Assembly: GCF_002158905.1 (NCBI RefSeq)
Contig: NZ_CP021431.1
Coordinates: 1,488,001-1,552,000 of the forward strand
DNA length: 64,000 nucleotides
Source: Yoonia vestfoldensis
Lineage (GTDB): Bacteria; Pseudomonadota; Alphaproteobacteria; Rhodobacterales; Rhodobacteraceae
Direction of reading: 5' to 3'
Positions 33,255 to 42,618 of the stretch are shown in pieces. Positions within the stretch are counted from its first letter, which is position 1. The number at the start of each line of letters is the position of its first letter. The position numbers and the translations under genes are program-made. The notes under the pieces are model-generated. The model was given only the letters and a program-made list of their open reading frames with translations. It searched no databases and had not been told where the DNA came from.

Positions 33255-34618
33255 GCCTTGGCCTGTGCCAGCTTGTTGCGGCGTGCGGATAATTCCTCGG
33301 CCACCAGAAACGCCAGTTCCAGCGATTGCGACGCGTTCAGCCGCGGATCGCAGGCGGTGTGATAACGGTCCGACAGATCCTCATCCGTGACCGCGCGCAC
33401 GCCGCCGGTGCATTCGGTCACATCCGCGCCGGTCATTTCGAAATGCACGCCCCCCGGGATCGTGCCTTCGGCATTATGGACGCCAAAGAATTCCTTGACC
33501 TCGCGCAGGACCGATTCAAAGGGCCGGGTCTTATAGCCGGTCGAGGATTTGATCGTATTGCCGTGCATCGCATCACAGGTCCACACGACATTGGCGCCCT
33601 CTTCCTGCACCGCGCGCACCAGCCGTGGCAGATGATCGCCCACCTGCCCCGCACCAAAGCGCGCGATCAGCGTCAGCCGGCCGGGTTCATTGCCGGGGTT
33701 CAGCGAAGCCATCAGCGCCTTCAGATGGCCGGATGTCATGCTGGGGCCGCATTTCAACCCGATCGGGTTCATCACGCCTTTACAAAATTCAACATGCGCG
33801 CCGTCTGGCTGGCGGGTGCGATCCCCGATCCAGATCATGTGGCCAGAGCCGGCCAGCATCTTGCCGGATGTGGAATCAAGGCGGCACAACGCCTCTTCAT
33901 ATTCCAGCAACAAGGCTTCGTGGCTGGTATAGAAATCCACGGTCTGCAATTCGTGGTTGGTGTCGGTGCTTAGCCCGGCGGCCTGCATGAAATCCAGCGT
34001 ATCGCTGATCCGGCTGGCCATATCGGAATATTTCTTGACCTCATTGGCATCGGTAAAGCCAAGGGTCCATTTGTGAACCTCGTGGACATTGGCGAAACCA
34101 CCGGTGGAAAAGGCGCGCAGCAGGTTCAGCGTGGCGGCGGCCTGTAAATAGGCCTGCAACATGCGGTCGGGGTCGGGATTGCGCGCCTCTGGCGTGAAAT
34201 CAAAGCCGTTGATGATATCGCCGCGATAGCTGGGCAGTTCCACACCGTCAAAGGTTTCGGTCGGGGCCGAGCGCGGCTTGGCCATCTGGCCTGCCATGCG
34301 GCCAACCTTGACCACCGGCACTTTGGCGCCATAGGTCAGCACCATCGCCATCTGCAACAGCACTTTGAACGTGTCGCGGATACCATTGGCGGAAAATTCC
34401 GCAAAGCTTTCGGCGCAATCGCCGCCTTGCAGCAAAAACGCCTCGCCACGGCTGACGGCGGCCAGCTGCTTGGTCAATTTGCGGGCCTCGCCTGCAAAGA
34501 CCAGCGGCGGATAGCTGGCAAGACGCGCCTCGACAGCCGCGAGTGCGGCGGGGTCGGTATAAGCGGGCATCTGGACCCGTGGCTTTTTGCGCCAATCCGT
34601 TTTCTGCCAGTCGGTCAT
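33248..34618 (-). CDS. aroG: class II 3-deoxy-7-phosphoheptulonate (DAHP) synthase
   Basis: A 456-residue plant-type enzyme condensing erythrose 4-phosphate with phosphoenolpyruvate, the first step of the shikimate pathway. Landmarks: [20 protein letters not shown] near the N-terminus, [47 protein letters not shown] and [11 protein letters not shown], covering metal and substrate ligands (Cys in GGDCAE, His in DAMHG). Length is normal for class II. Class II enzymes are usually less sensitive to single-amino-acid feedback. The 161-bp upstream gap also serves the GlxA-type regulator. Confidence 0.95.
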   Translation of the reverse strand: MTDWQKTDWRKKPRVQMPAYTDPAALAAVEARLASYPPLVFAGEARKLTKQLAAVSRGEAFLLQGGDCAESFAEFSANGIRDTFKVLLQMAMVLTYGAKVPVVKVGRMAGQMAKPRSAPTETFDGVELPSYRGDIINGFDFTPEARNPDPDRMLQAYLQAAATLNLLRAFSTGGFANVHEVHKWTLGFTDANEVKKYSDMASRISDTLDFMQAAGLSTDTNHELQTVDFYTSHEALLLEYEEALCRLDSTSGKMLAGSGHMIWIGDRTRQPDGAHVEFCKGVMNPIGLKCGPSMTSGHLKALMASLNPGNEPGRLTLIARFGAGQVGDHLPRLVRAVQEEGANVVWTCDAMHGNTIKSSTGYKTRPFESVLREVKEFFGVHNAEGTIPGGVHFEMTGADVTECTGGVRAVTDEDLSDRYHTACDPRLNASQSLELAFLVAEELSARRNKLAQAKAS

Positions 34619-34779
34619 GGTCTTGCTCCATCATCTGCGGTACCGTTGCGCGGTATAGCCTGCACCGCCGTCAAGGCCAATCCGAAACTGCGCCGTCCTT
34701 TCAAAATTGCCATTTGCCCCTTGTCGCGGATGTCGAAAACTGATGATGTCCGCCGACACCTGAGCCAGAGTAACAGCCC

Positions 34780-35781
34780 ATGAGCCAAGCGCCGCAAATC
34801 ATCGACGTCGGACCGACCGGCAAACCCCGTCGCTTCGTCTTCGTGCTGATGGACCAATTCACCATGCTATGCTTTGCCTGCGCGGTCGAAAGCCTGCGCA
34901 TCGCGAACCGCACGGCGGGCAAAAAGCTTTATGATTGGGTGATTATCGGCGATGGCGGCGATGTGGCCTCTTGTTCGAACGGCTGCGCCTTCAAGCTGGA
35001 ATCGGATCTGGTCGAGCTGGACCGCGACGATACGATCATGCTGTGCGGCGGGATCAATGTGCAAAAAGCCACCACCAAACGCGTGTTGAACTGGCTGCGC
35101 CGCGAGGCACGGCGCGGGGCCACCGTGGGCGGGCTTTGCACGGCGGGGTATACGATGGCCAAGGCCGGGCTGCTGGACGGCAAACGCGCGACGATCCATT
35201 GGGAAAATCAGGATAGTTTCATCGAGGAATTCGAAGAGGTCACGCTGACCAAATCGGTCTTTGTGGTGGATGGCAACCGGATCACCACGGCGGGCGGCAC
35301 CGCCTCTATCGACCTGATGCTGAAACTGATCGCGGATCATCACGGCGAGGAATTGGCCAATGCGGTCGCCGATATCCTGATCTATTCCTCGATCCGCACC
35401 GATCAGGACACGCAGCGCCTGTCGATCCCGACCCGGATCGGCGTGCGCCATCCCAAATTGTCCCGCGTGATCCAGCTGATGGAAGGCAATATCGAGGAAC
35501 CGATCAGCCCGGCGCTGCTGGCCCGCGATGTCGGCATGTCCACGCGCCAGCTGGAACGTCTGTTCCGCCGCTACCTGTCACGCAGCCCGAAACGCTATTA
35601 CATGGAATTGCGCCTGCAAAAAGCGCGCAACCTGTTGATGCAGACCGATATGACGGTGATCAATGTGGCGCTGGCCTGCGGTTTTGCGTCACCGTCGCAT
35701 TTTTCCAAATGCTACCGGTCGCATTATGACACGACCCCCTACCGCGAACGCGGCAGCCATGCGGCGCGTCTGTCAGTCTGA
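34780..35781 (+). CDS. GlxA-family AraC-type regulator (GbdR-like)
   Basis: A 333-residue regulator. Residues about 15-195 form the DJ-1/PfpI-like domain with a cysteine in the nucleophile elbow (VGGLCTAGYTMAKAGLL); residues about 225-325 are the AraC DNA-binding domain with two helix-turn-helix units (ALLARDVGMSTRQLERLFRR and ALACGFASPSHFSKCYR). The sequence ATIHWENQDSF and RITTAGGTASIDLMLKLI resembles the glycine-betaine/carnitine regulators GbdR and CdhR. No betaine catabolic gene is near, apart from the distant MttB-family gene at the window end. Ligand is inferred only. Confidence 0.85.
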   Translation: MSQAPQIIDVGPTGKPRRFVFVLMDQFTMLCFACAVESLRIANRTAGKKLYDWVIIGDGGDVASCSNGCAFKLESDLVELDRDDTIMLCGGINVQKATTKRVLNWLRREARRGATVGGLCTAGYTMAKAGLLDGKRATIHWENQDSFIEEFEEVTLTKSVFVVDGNRITTAGGTASIDLMLKLIADHHGEELANAVADILIYSSIRTDQDTQRLSIPTRIGVRHPKLSRVIQLMEGNIEEPISPALLARDVGMSTRQLERLFRRYLSRSPKRYYMELRLQKARNLLMQTDMTVINVALACGFASPSHFSKCYRSHYDTTPYRERGSHAARLSV

Positions 35782-35795
35782 AAGGATCGCGGCGG

Positions 35796-37280
35796 ATGGC
35801 ACAAGGCCTTGCGCAGCAGCTGCCGCTTCGGGTTGCGGGGCTGACCAGCACCGGCGTGGCGGTCTATGGCGGCGGGCTGGGGCATATCGGCTTTTTGCTG
35901 GGCGGGTTGGGCATTGCGGGCATCGCGGCCTGGTATCTGTGCCGCCCGCCTGCCCTGCCCGCCCCGCCACCACCTGCCCCGCGCGAACCGGTGCTGCCGC
36001 CTGCCCCCGATCACGCCTATCTGGACACCGCCGCAGCGCATGATCTGACCAGCGGGGTGGCCTTTGCCGCGCAGATCAACGCGCTGGCGCCGCGGGCCAA
36101 GCTGCCCGTGCTGGGCCAGGCCGATCTGGCGCGGCTGGCGGCGGTGATCGACGCGCGCCAGCGCAAGAAAGCCCTGTTTCGCATGGCCCCGCCGATCGCC
36201 GTGATCCGCCAGCCGCGCCAGGGCATCGACATCACCCGCGCCGGGCGCAGCTGGCTGGGCGGGCTGCCGCAATTGGGCGGCGCGCCATGGCCGCGCGGGG
36301 CGCAGGATCAGCCGCTCCAGCATCTGGCACAGATCGCGCTGGACGATCTGCCCGCCCATCAGCTGCCGCCCGCGCTGCCGCGCCAGGGCAGCCTGTGTTT
36401 CTTTGCCAGCCCAATGCCCGGCGGCGATCTGGCGCATAAAGTGCTGTATATCCCGCCAAAGCGGCAGATGACCCCCGATCACCCCGCCCAAACCGCCGCC
36501 GCGCCGGTGCTTGCGCGCTGGCCGGTCGGGTTTCATCCGCTGCCCGCCCATGACAGCGCGGCCGCCATGGCGCTGGCCTTTGCCGATGACAAAGGCGGCG
36601 TGCCGGATGTTGATATCCCCTGGCTTTGGGATAGCGCGCAACGGGTGGTCCGCTCGCTGGTGCTGGCCGAAAAGGACATCCCCCGCACCATCGCAGAGGC
36701 CCGCACCCGTGTCGCCGATCACGGCGACAGATATGCCCCCGAACTGGATTTTCTGATCCAGAATGAACCCGCCTTCCGGCGCTATGTGCAGGCGGCGGTG
36801 CACTGGGTTGCGCAGCACGCGCCTTTCACGCCGATGGCCCCGGATGATGTGGCATTGCTGGAAGCTTTGTTCGGCCAGATCAGCACAAGGCCGCATCGCC
36901 AGCCCGGTTTCGCGCTTTTCTACCGCTATTCGCGCGGCCAGATCACGCGATTGCGCGCGGCGCGCAGGGCGACGCTGTTGACGCTGGCCCGCGCGGAGCC
37001 GGCGATCTATGACCTGCTGCCCGCAGCCGTCAAAACCGAACTGGACGCCCACCACCGCCTGCCCGCACGGGGCCAGTGGCACCAGATGTTTGGCCGCCCG
37101 GCGGACGGATCAGACAGCATCGGCGCGCATGAACATGACCATATGCTGCTGCAATTGCAGGCCGACCCGCTGCTTGACTGGGGCTGGGGCGACAGCGGGG
37201 TGATCCGGTTCTGGATCAGCACCGAGGATCTGGCGGCACGGCGCTGGGACGCGGTCGCCGTGACCTTGCAAAGCCCATGA
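35796..37280 (+). CDS. DUF1963 (YwqG-like) protein with membrane anchor
   Basis: A 494-residue protein. One membrane helix lies near residues 17-48 (GGGLGHIGFLLGGLGIAGIA), followed by a proline-rich linker. The DUF1963 domain includes SWLGGLPQLGGAPWPRGAQD and the C-terminal MLLQLQADPLLDWGWGDSGV with FWISTEDLA. DUF1963 is widespread and its biochemical role is unknown. It begins 14 bases after the GlxA-type regulator gene and is probably co-transcribed. Proline and alanine content is high, but codon use matches the neighbours. Confidence 0.75.
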   Translation: MAQGLAQQLPLRVAGLTSTGVAVYGGGLGHIGFLLGGLGIAGIAAWYLCRPPALPAPPPPAPREPVLPPAPDHAYLDTAAAHDLTSGVAFAAQINALAPRAKLPVLGQADLARLAAVIDARQRKKALFRMAPPIAVIRQPRQGIDITRAGRSWLGGLPQLGGAPWPRGAQDQPLQHLAQIALDDLPAHQLPPALPRQGSLCFFASPMPGGDLAHKVLYIPPKRQMTPDHPAQTAAAPVLARWPVGFHPLPAHDSAAAMALAFADDKGGVPDVDIPWLWDSAQRVVRSLVLAEKDIPRTIAEARTRVADHGDRYAPELDFLIQNEPAFRRYVQAAVHWVAQHAPFTPMAPDDVALLEALFGQISTRPHRQPGFALFYRYSRGQITRLRAARRATLLTLARAEPAIYDLLPAAVKTELDAHHRLPARGQWHQMFGRPADGSDSIGAHEHDHMLLQLQADPLLDWGWGDSGVIRFWISTEDLAARRWDAVAVTLQSP

Positions 37281-37431
37281 GCCGGGCCTTGTGCCTGCTT
37301 TTGCGGCACGGGCCAATTTCCCCCGATCATCCACGTCTTAAGGCCAATTGCCTTTGCGTTCCGGCTTTCCTTTTGGAAACGGCCTGCTAATCTGCGCGCT
37401 AGGATAAAAAGTCCGATTAAGGGAGACGACA

Positions 37432-38616
37432 ATGAAAAAATTGATGATGGCCACCACTGCCATGACATTGATCGCTGGCGGCGCTTTTGCGCAGGACGTC
37501 AAGATCGGTATCGTTCTGGGCTTCACCGGCCCGCTGGAATCGATCACGCCAGCCATGGCCGCCGGTGCCGAACTTGCCATGGCCGAAGTCACTGAATCCG
37601 GCCTGCTGCTGGATGGCGCAACCGTGACATCCGTGCGCGCGGACAGCACCTGTATCGACGCCAGCGCCGCAACCGCCGCGGCCGAACGTGTGGTCACCTC
37701 TGACGGTGTGACCGCGATCATGGGGGCCGATTGTTCCGGCGTCACCGGCGCGATCTTGCAAAACGTCGCACGGCCCAATGGGATCGTGATGATCTCGCCT
37801 TCTGCCACATCGCCCGGCCTGTCCACCGCCGAGGATGACGGCCTGTTCTTCCGCACAGCACCGTCTGATGCGCGTCAGGGCGTGATCATCACCAATATCC
37901 TGCAGGACCGTGGTTTTGATACTGTCGCCGTGACCTATACCAACAACGATTACGGCAAAGGTCTGGCCGATGCGTTCCAGGCCGAATTCGAGGCTGCTGG
38001 CGGCACCGTGACCATCTCGGCGGCGCATGAAGACGGCAAGGCCGATTATTCCGCCGAAGTCGGTGCATTGGCCGCTGCTGGCGGTGAAGTGCTGGTTGTC
38101 GCCGGTTATGTCGACCAAGGCGGGTCCGGCGTGATCCGTGCCGCGCTCGACACTGGCGCGTTTGATACGTTCTACCTGCCCGATGGCATGGTCGGCTCGG
38201 TGCTGAATGACCGTTTCGGCGCGGAATTGAACGGCACTTTCGGCGCCTATCCCGGCACTGACAGCCCGGGTGCTGCGCTCTTTGTCACCATGGCCGAAGG
38301 CGCGGGTTTCGATGGCACCAGTGCGTTTGCCCCCGAATCCTATGATGCGGCAGCGCTGATCATGCTGGCGATGGCCAAGGCCGGGTCCAGCAATTCGGCC
38401 GATTTCAAGGACCATGTCTTTGACGTCGCCAATGCACCGGGCGAAGTGATCTATCCGGGTGAACTGGCCAAGGCGCTGGAACTGATCGCCGCTGGTCAGG
38501 ACGTCAATTACGAAGGCGCATCCGCCGTCGAATTGATCGGACCCGGCGAATCCGCTGGCAATTATCAGGAAATCGAATTCGTGGATGGGGTCTATTCCAC
38601 CATCGGGTTCCGTTGA
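37432..38616 (+). CDS. branched-chain amino-acid-type ABC transporter, substrate-binding protein
   Basis: A 394-residue periplasmic binding protein. The signal peptide MKKLMMATTAMTLIAGGAFA is followed by QDVKIGIVLGFTGPLES, the start of the type I periplasmic fold of LivJ-like proteins. Central AIMGADCSGVTGAILQNVAR and YTNNDYGKGLADAFQAEFE fit the family. Ligand may be an amino acid, amide or urea. The gene is well supplied with an AGGGAG ribosome-binding sequence. A strong terminator between it and the ATPase genes should give more binding protein than membrane parts, as is usual for such importers. Confidence 0.9.
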   Translation: MKKLMMATTAMTLIAGGAFAQDVKIGIVLGFTGPLESITPAMAAGAELAMAEVTESGLLLDGATVTSVRADSTCIDASAATAAAERVVTSDGVTAIMGADCSGVTGAILQNVARPNGIVMISPSATSPGLSTAEDDGLFFRTAPSDARQGVIITNILQDRGFDTVAVTYTNNDYGKGLADAFQAEFEAAGGTVTISAAHEDGKADYSAEVGALAAAGGEVLVVAGYVDQGGSGVIRAALDTGAFDTFYLPDGMVGSVLNDRFGAELNGTFGAYPGTDSPGAALFVTMAEGAGFDGTSAFAPESYDAAALIMLAMAKAGSSNSADFKDHVFDVANAPGEVIYPGELAKALELIAAGQDVNYEGASAVELIGPGESAGNYQEIEFVDGVYSTIGFR

Positions 38617-38637
38617 TCTGACCGGATCATGACCTTG

Positions 38638-38669
38638 ACGGCGCGGGGCCAGTCCCCGCGCCGTTTTTT
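38638..38669 (+). terminator. terminator/attenuator inside the ABC operon
   Basis: 11-bp stem ACGGCGCGGGG / CCCCGCGCCGT with a CCAGT loop and a T6 run ending at 38669, 21 bases after the binding-protein stop and 42 bases before the first ATPase gene. Confidence 0.8.
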
Positions 38670-38711
38670 CAAAGCAAGACGGGCGATAACGCCCGCGCGC
38701 GGGGAGCTAAA

Positions 38712-39497
38712 ATGATCGTCGTTGAAAATCTGGTGAAAACCTTTGGTGGTTTTCGCGCTGTCGATGGCGCATCCTTGCGCATCGAACAAGGGTCGATCAC
38801 CGGCCTGATCGGGCCGAATGGTGCCGGAAAAACCACGCTATTCAATGTGATCGCGGGCGTTCTTCAACCTACATCTGGCCGCGTGACCATGCTGGGCGAG
38901 GATATTACCGGCCTGCCGCCGCATGAATTGTTTCACAAGGGCCTGCTGCGCACCTTTCAGATCGCGCATGAATTTTCATCTATGACGGTGCGCGAAAACC
39001 TGATGATGGTCCCTGCCGGCCAATCGGGCGAAACGCTGTGGAACGCCTGGTTCGGCCGCAAGCGGATCGCCGATGAAGAACGCGCCCTGCGCGCCAAGGC
39101 CGATGAGGTCATCGAATTTCTGACCATCGAACATCTGAAAGACGAACGCGCGGGCAACCTGTCGGGCGGGCAGAAAAAGCTGCTGGAACTGGGCCGCACC
39201 ATGATGGTGGATGCCAAGATCGTCTTTCTGGACGAGGTTGGCGCCGGTGTGAACCGCACCCTTTTGAACACGATTGGCGATGCGATCATCCGGCTGAACA
39301 AGGAACGCAATTACACTTTCGTCGTGATCGAACATGACATGGATTTCATCGGACGGCTGTGCGATCCGGTCATCTGCATGGCCGAAGGCCGTGTTTTGGC
39401 CGAGGGCACGCTGGCCGAAATCAAGGCCAATGAACAGGTGATCGAGGCCTATCTGGGCACCGGCCTGAAAAATAAAGACAAGGTAGCTGCGTCATGA
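38712..39497 (+). CDS. livG: ABC transporter ATP-binding protein LivG-type
   Basis: A 261-residue ATPase. Walker A is IGPNGAGKTTLFN, the ABC signature is NLSGGQKKLLELGR, and Walker B is KIVFLDEVGAGVN. The second residue after the catalytic glutamate region is V-G-A-G instead of the usual P-x-A-G, a difference that may be family-typical. The H-loop histidine is in FVVIEHDMDFI. The C-terminal extension with VLAEGTLAEI is a LivG feature. It pairs with the LivF-type gene 37 bases downstream to drive the two permeases. Confidence 0.9.
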   Translation: MIVVENLVKTFGGFRAVDGASLRIEQGSITGLIGPNGAGKTTLFNVIAGVLQPTSGRVTMLGEDITGLPPHELFHKGLLRTFQIAHEFSSMTVRENLMMVPAGQSGETLWNAWFGRKRIADEERALRAKADEVIEFLTIEHLKDERAGNLSGGQKKLLELGRTMMVDAKIVFLDEVGAGVNRTLLNTIGDAIIRLNKERNYTFVVIEHDMDFIGRLCDPVICMAEGRVLAEGTLAEIKANEQVIEAYLGTGLKNKDKVAAS

Positions 39498-39534
39498 ATA
39501 TCTGGATGCCCCCTCTGGCGGAGATCGTAACAAA

Positions 39535-40248
39535 GTGACCGAACCTTTCCTGATTGGCGACACCATGACCGGCGGTTATGGCAAAGGCCCCGATATTCTG
39601 CACGGCTGCACCATTGCCGTCGAAAAGGGCGAAATCGCCGTGATCGTCGGCCCCAATGGCGCAGGCAAATCCACCGCGATGAAAGCCGTGTTCGGCATGT
39701 TGAACGTCAATAGCGGTGCGGTGCGGCTGGATGGTGAAGACATCACCCATCTGACCCCGCAACAGCGCGTGGTCAAAGGCATGGGTTTTGTGCCGCAGAC
39801 CTCGAACATCTTCACCTCGATGACGGTCGAGGAAAACCTCGAAATGGGCGCTTTTATCCGGCGCGATGATTTCAGCGATACGATGGCGCAGGTCTATGAG
39901 CTGTTCCCGATCCTGAAGGAAAAGCGCCATCAGGCGGCGGGCGAATTATCGGGTGGCCAGCGCCAGCAGGTCGCCGTGGGCCGCGCGCTGATGACCAAGC
40001 CCAAGGTGCTGATGCTGGACGAACCCACCGCAGGCGTCAGCCCGATCGTGATGGATGAACTTTTCGACCGTATCATCGAGGTTGCCCGCACCGGTATCCC
40101 GATCCTGATGGTGGAACAGAACGCGCGCCAAGCGCTTGAAATCGCAGACAAAGCCTATGTGCTGGTCCAGGGCCGCAACGCCCATACCGGCACCGGCAAA
40201 CAATTGCTGGCCGATCCCGAAGTCCGCCGCAGCTTTTTGGGGGGATAG
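39535..40248 (+). CDS. livF: ABC transporter ATP-binding protein LivF-type
   Basis: A 237-residue ATPase, start GTG 39535. Walker A is VGPNGAGKSTAMKA, signature ELSGGQRQQVAVGRALM, Walker B VLMLDEPTAGVSP, H-loop ILMVEQNARQALE, where the LivF group has glutamine in place of the histidine. Length is normal. The LivH-type permease starts three bases after the stop, so the genes are one message. Confidence 0.9.
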   Translation: MTEPFLIGDTMTGGYGKGPDILHGCTIAVEKGEIAVIVGPNGAGKSTAMKAVFGMLNVNSGAVRLDGEDITHLTPQQRVVKGMGFVPQTSNIFTSMTVEENLEMGAFIRRDDFSDTMAQVYELFPILKEKRHQAAGELSGGQRQQVAVGRALMTKPKVLMLDEPTAGVSPIVMDELFDRIIEVARTGIPILMVEQNARQALEIADKAYVLVQGRNAHTGTGKQLLADPEVRRSFLGG

Positions 40249-40251
40249 GCT

Positions 40252-41262
40252 ATGGATGTCATCAATGCTTTGGTCGTGCTGGCCAATTTCGTGATCGTGC
40301 CGGGGCTGGCCTATGGCGCGCAGCTGGCGCTGGGGGCGCTGGGGGTCACGCTGATCTATGGGATCTTGCGGTTTTCCAATTTTGCACATGGCGACACGAT
40401 GGCCTTTGGCACTGCGATCACGATCATCGGGACCAATGCGCTGATCGCCGCCGGTATCACTTTTGGCCCGCTGCCCACCGCGCTGATCGCCTTGCCGCTG
40501 GGGATCGCGGTCACGTGCCTTTTGCTGCTGGGCACCGATTGGGCGGTCTATAAATTCTACCGCAGCAAGAAAGCCGCGCCTGTGATCCTTGTCATCGTCT
40601 CGATGGGCGTGATGTTCGTCATGAACGGGGTCGTGCGTTTCATCATCGGGGTTGGCGATATCAATTTCGCCGATGGCGAGCGTTTCGTCGTCACCGCGCG
40701 CGGGTTCCGCGAAGCCACTGGCCTGGCCGAGGGGCTGGCGATCCGCACCACGCAGGTGATCACCGTTGTCGTGGCCCTGTTCGCCATGGCGCTGTTGTTC
40801 TGGTTCCTCAACAAGACCCGCACCGGCAAATCCATGCGCGCCTTTTCCGATAACGAGGATCTGGCGCTGTTGTTCGGCATCAATCCCGATTGGGTGGTCA
40901 AGGTGACATGGATGATCGTCGCGGCCTTGGCCACCACGGCGGGCGTGCTTTACGGATTGGACAAATCCTTCAAGGCATTCACCTATTTCCAGCTGTTGCT
41001 GCCGATCTTTGCCGCCGCCATCGTCGGCGGGCTGGGCAGCCCTTTGGGCGCCATTGCCGGGGGCTTTGTCATCGCCTTTAGCGAGGTCACCGTGACCTAT
41101 GCCTGGCGGCGCGTCGTGGCCTATCTGCTGCCCGAGGATATGGCCCCAGAGGGTCTGTTGCAGCTGATGTCCACCGATTATAAATTTGCCGTCAGCTTTG
41201 CGATCCTGATCGTGGTCTTGCTGTTCAAGCCGACCGGCCTGTTCAAAGGGAAATCCGTATGA
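40252..41262 (+). CDS. livH: ABC transporter permease LivH-type
   Basis: A 336-residue inner-membrane permease with about eight to nine helices. It starts in the family manner with GLAYGAQLALGALGVTLIYG and ILRFSNFAHGDTMAFG, and the cytoplasmic coupling region includes KTRTGKSMRAFSDNEDLALL followed by GINPDWVV. It forms the channel with the LivM-type partner. The stop shares ATGA with the next gene (41259-41262), implying coupled translation and equal amounts of the two permeases. Confidence 0.92.
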   Translation: MDVINALVVLANFVIVPGLAYGAQLALGALGVTLIYGILRFSNFAHGDTMAFGTAITIIGTNALIAAGITFGPLPTALIALPLGIAVTCLLLLGTDWAVYKFYRSKKAAPVILVIVSMGVMFVMNGVVRFIIGVGDINFADGERFVVTARGFREATGLAEGLAIRTTQVITVVVALFAMALLFWFLNKTRTGKSMRAFSDNEDLALLFGINPDWVVKVTWMIVAALATTAGVLYGLDKSFKAFTYFQLLLPIFAAAIVGGLGSPLGAIAGGFVIAFSEVTVTYAWRRVVAYLLPEDMAPEGLLQLMSTDYKFAVSFAILIVVLLFKPTGLFKGKSV

Positions 41263-42563
41263 ACCCCGCTATTCGCTCCCCGCTGCTGTTCGGTTTCGTC
41301 GCCATCCTGATGATCGGGACCGGCCTTGTGCAGGGCTGGAATTCGGCCTTGCTGATCCTCAATATGGGGCTGATTTCCGCGATCATGGCGCTGGGGGTCA
41401 ACCTGCAATGGGGCTTTGCCGGGCTGTTCAACATCGGGGTGATGGGGTTCGTGGCCCTTGGGGGTCTGGCTGCCGTGCTGATCTCGACCCCGCCAACGAC
41501 GGGTGCTTGGGCCGCGGGTGGCCTGAATATCGTGATCGGGCTTTTGCTGGGGGCGGCCACGGTGATCGGGGCGATCCTGGCGCAAAGCCGGATGGCGCCG
41601 GGCCGCGTGCGCAACCTGACGACGCTGGCCATTCTGGTGGTCGGTTTCTTTGTTTACCGCGCTGTGTTTGATCCGGGCGTTGATGCGATCGAGGCGATCA
41701 ACCCATCGGTCAGCGGCAATATCGGGGGGCTGAACCTGCCGGTGCTGCTGTCCTGGCCTGTGGGCGGTCTGCTGGCTGCGGGGGCCGCATGGATCATCGG
41801 CAAGACCGCATTGGGGCTGCGGTCGGATTATCTGGCCATTGCCACGCTGGGCATCGCGGAAATCATCATCGCCGTGCTGAAAAACGAAGATTGGCTGTCG
41901 CGCGGTGTGAAAAACGTGATCGGTCTTGACCGGCCCGTCCCCTTTGAGATCGAATTGCAGCAAGACCCGGGCTTTGTCGAACGCGCCGTGGGGCTGGGGC
42001 TTGATCCGGTGACCGCCTCGGGGATCTATACCAAACTGGCCTATTCGGGGCTGTTTGTCGTGGTGCTGCTGATCCTGCTCTGGATGGCACAGATGGCGCT
42101 GAAAAGCCCTTGGGGCCGCATGATGCGCGCGATCCGCGACAATGAAACCGCCGCCCGGGCGATGGGCAAGGATGTCACCGCACGGCATTTGCAGATCTTC
42201 ATCCTCGGATCCGCGATCTGCGGGATCGCGGGGGCGATGATGACCACGCTGGACGGGCAGCTGACGCCCGGCAGCTATCAGCCTTTGCGCTTTACCTTTC
42301 TGGTCTGGGTGATGGTGATCGTCGGCGGTTCGGGCAATAATTTCGGCGCGGTGCTGGGCGGTATCCTGATCTGGTGGCTTTGGGTGCAGGTGGAACCGAT
42401 GGGGCTTGCCTTGATGCAACTTCTGTCCAGCGGGCTGGAAGATGGCAGCGCCTTGCAGACACGGATGATCGACGCGGCCGCCCATATGCGCCTGTTGACC
42501 ATGGGGCTGCTGATGCTGATCGTGCTGCGGTTCAGCCCACGCGGGCTGATCCCCGAACGCTGA
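41259..42563 (+). CDS. livM: ABC transporter permease LivM-type
   Basis: A 434-residue permease with about ten helices; a little longer than E. coli LivM. LGVNLQWGFAGLFNIGVMGF is the N-terminal family signature and GRMMRAIRDNETAARAMGKD the ATPase-coupling loop. LRSDYLAIATLGIAEII is also typical. Last gene of the importer set; a perfect 10-bp hairpin lies just after it, before the penicillin acylase gene, which may or may not share the transcript. Confidence 0.92.
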   Translation: MNPAIRSPLLFGFVAILMIGTGLVQGWNSALLILNMGLISAIMALGVNLQWGFAGLFNIGVMGFVALGGLAAVLISTPPTTGAWAAGGLNIVIGLLLGAATVIGAILAQSRMAPGRVRNLTTLAILVVGFFVYRAVFDPGVDAIEAINPSVSGNIGGLNLPVLLSWPVGGLLAAGAAWIIGKTALGLRSDYLAIATLGIAEIIIAVLKNEDWLSRGVKNVIGLDRPVPFEIELQQDPGFVERAVGLGLDPVTASGIYTKLAYSGLFVVVLLILLWMAQMALKSPWGRMMRAIRDNETAARAMGKDVTARHLQIFILGSAICGIAGAMMTTLDGQLTPGSYQPLRFTFLVWVMVIVGGSGNNFGAVLGGILIWWLWVQVEPMGLALMQLLSSGLEDGSALQTRMIDAAAHMRLLTMGLLMLIVLRFSPRGLIPER

Positions 42564-42574
42564 CTTGTTCTTGG

Positions 42575-42600
42575 CCCCCGCCTTGATAGAAAGGCGGGGG
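42575..42600 (+). terminator. strong hairpin after the ABC operon
   Basis: Perfect 10-bp stem CCCCCGCCTT / AAGGCGGGGG with loop GATAGA, 12 bases after the livM stop and 18 bases before the acylase start. No T-tract follows on the plus strand, so it could slow or trim rather than stop transcription. Confidence 0.45.
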
Positions 42601-42618
42601 AAATGAATAGGGTATTGC

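Noticed and set aside
34728..34766. Possible operator with GTCGCGGATGTC and GATGTCCGCCGAC arms upstream of the GlxA-type regulator
   Set aside because: The arms pair poorly once aligned, so a defined binding site cannot be claimed.
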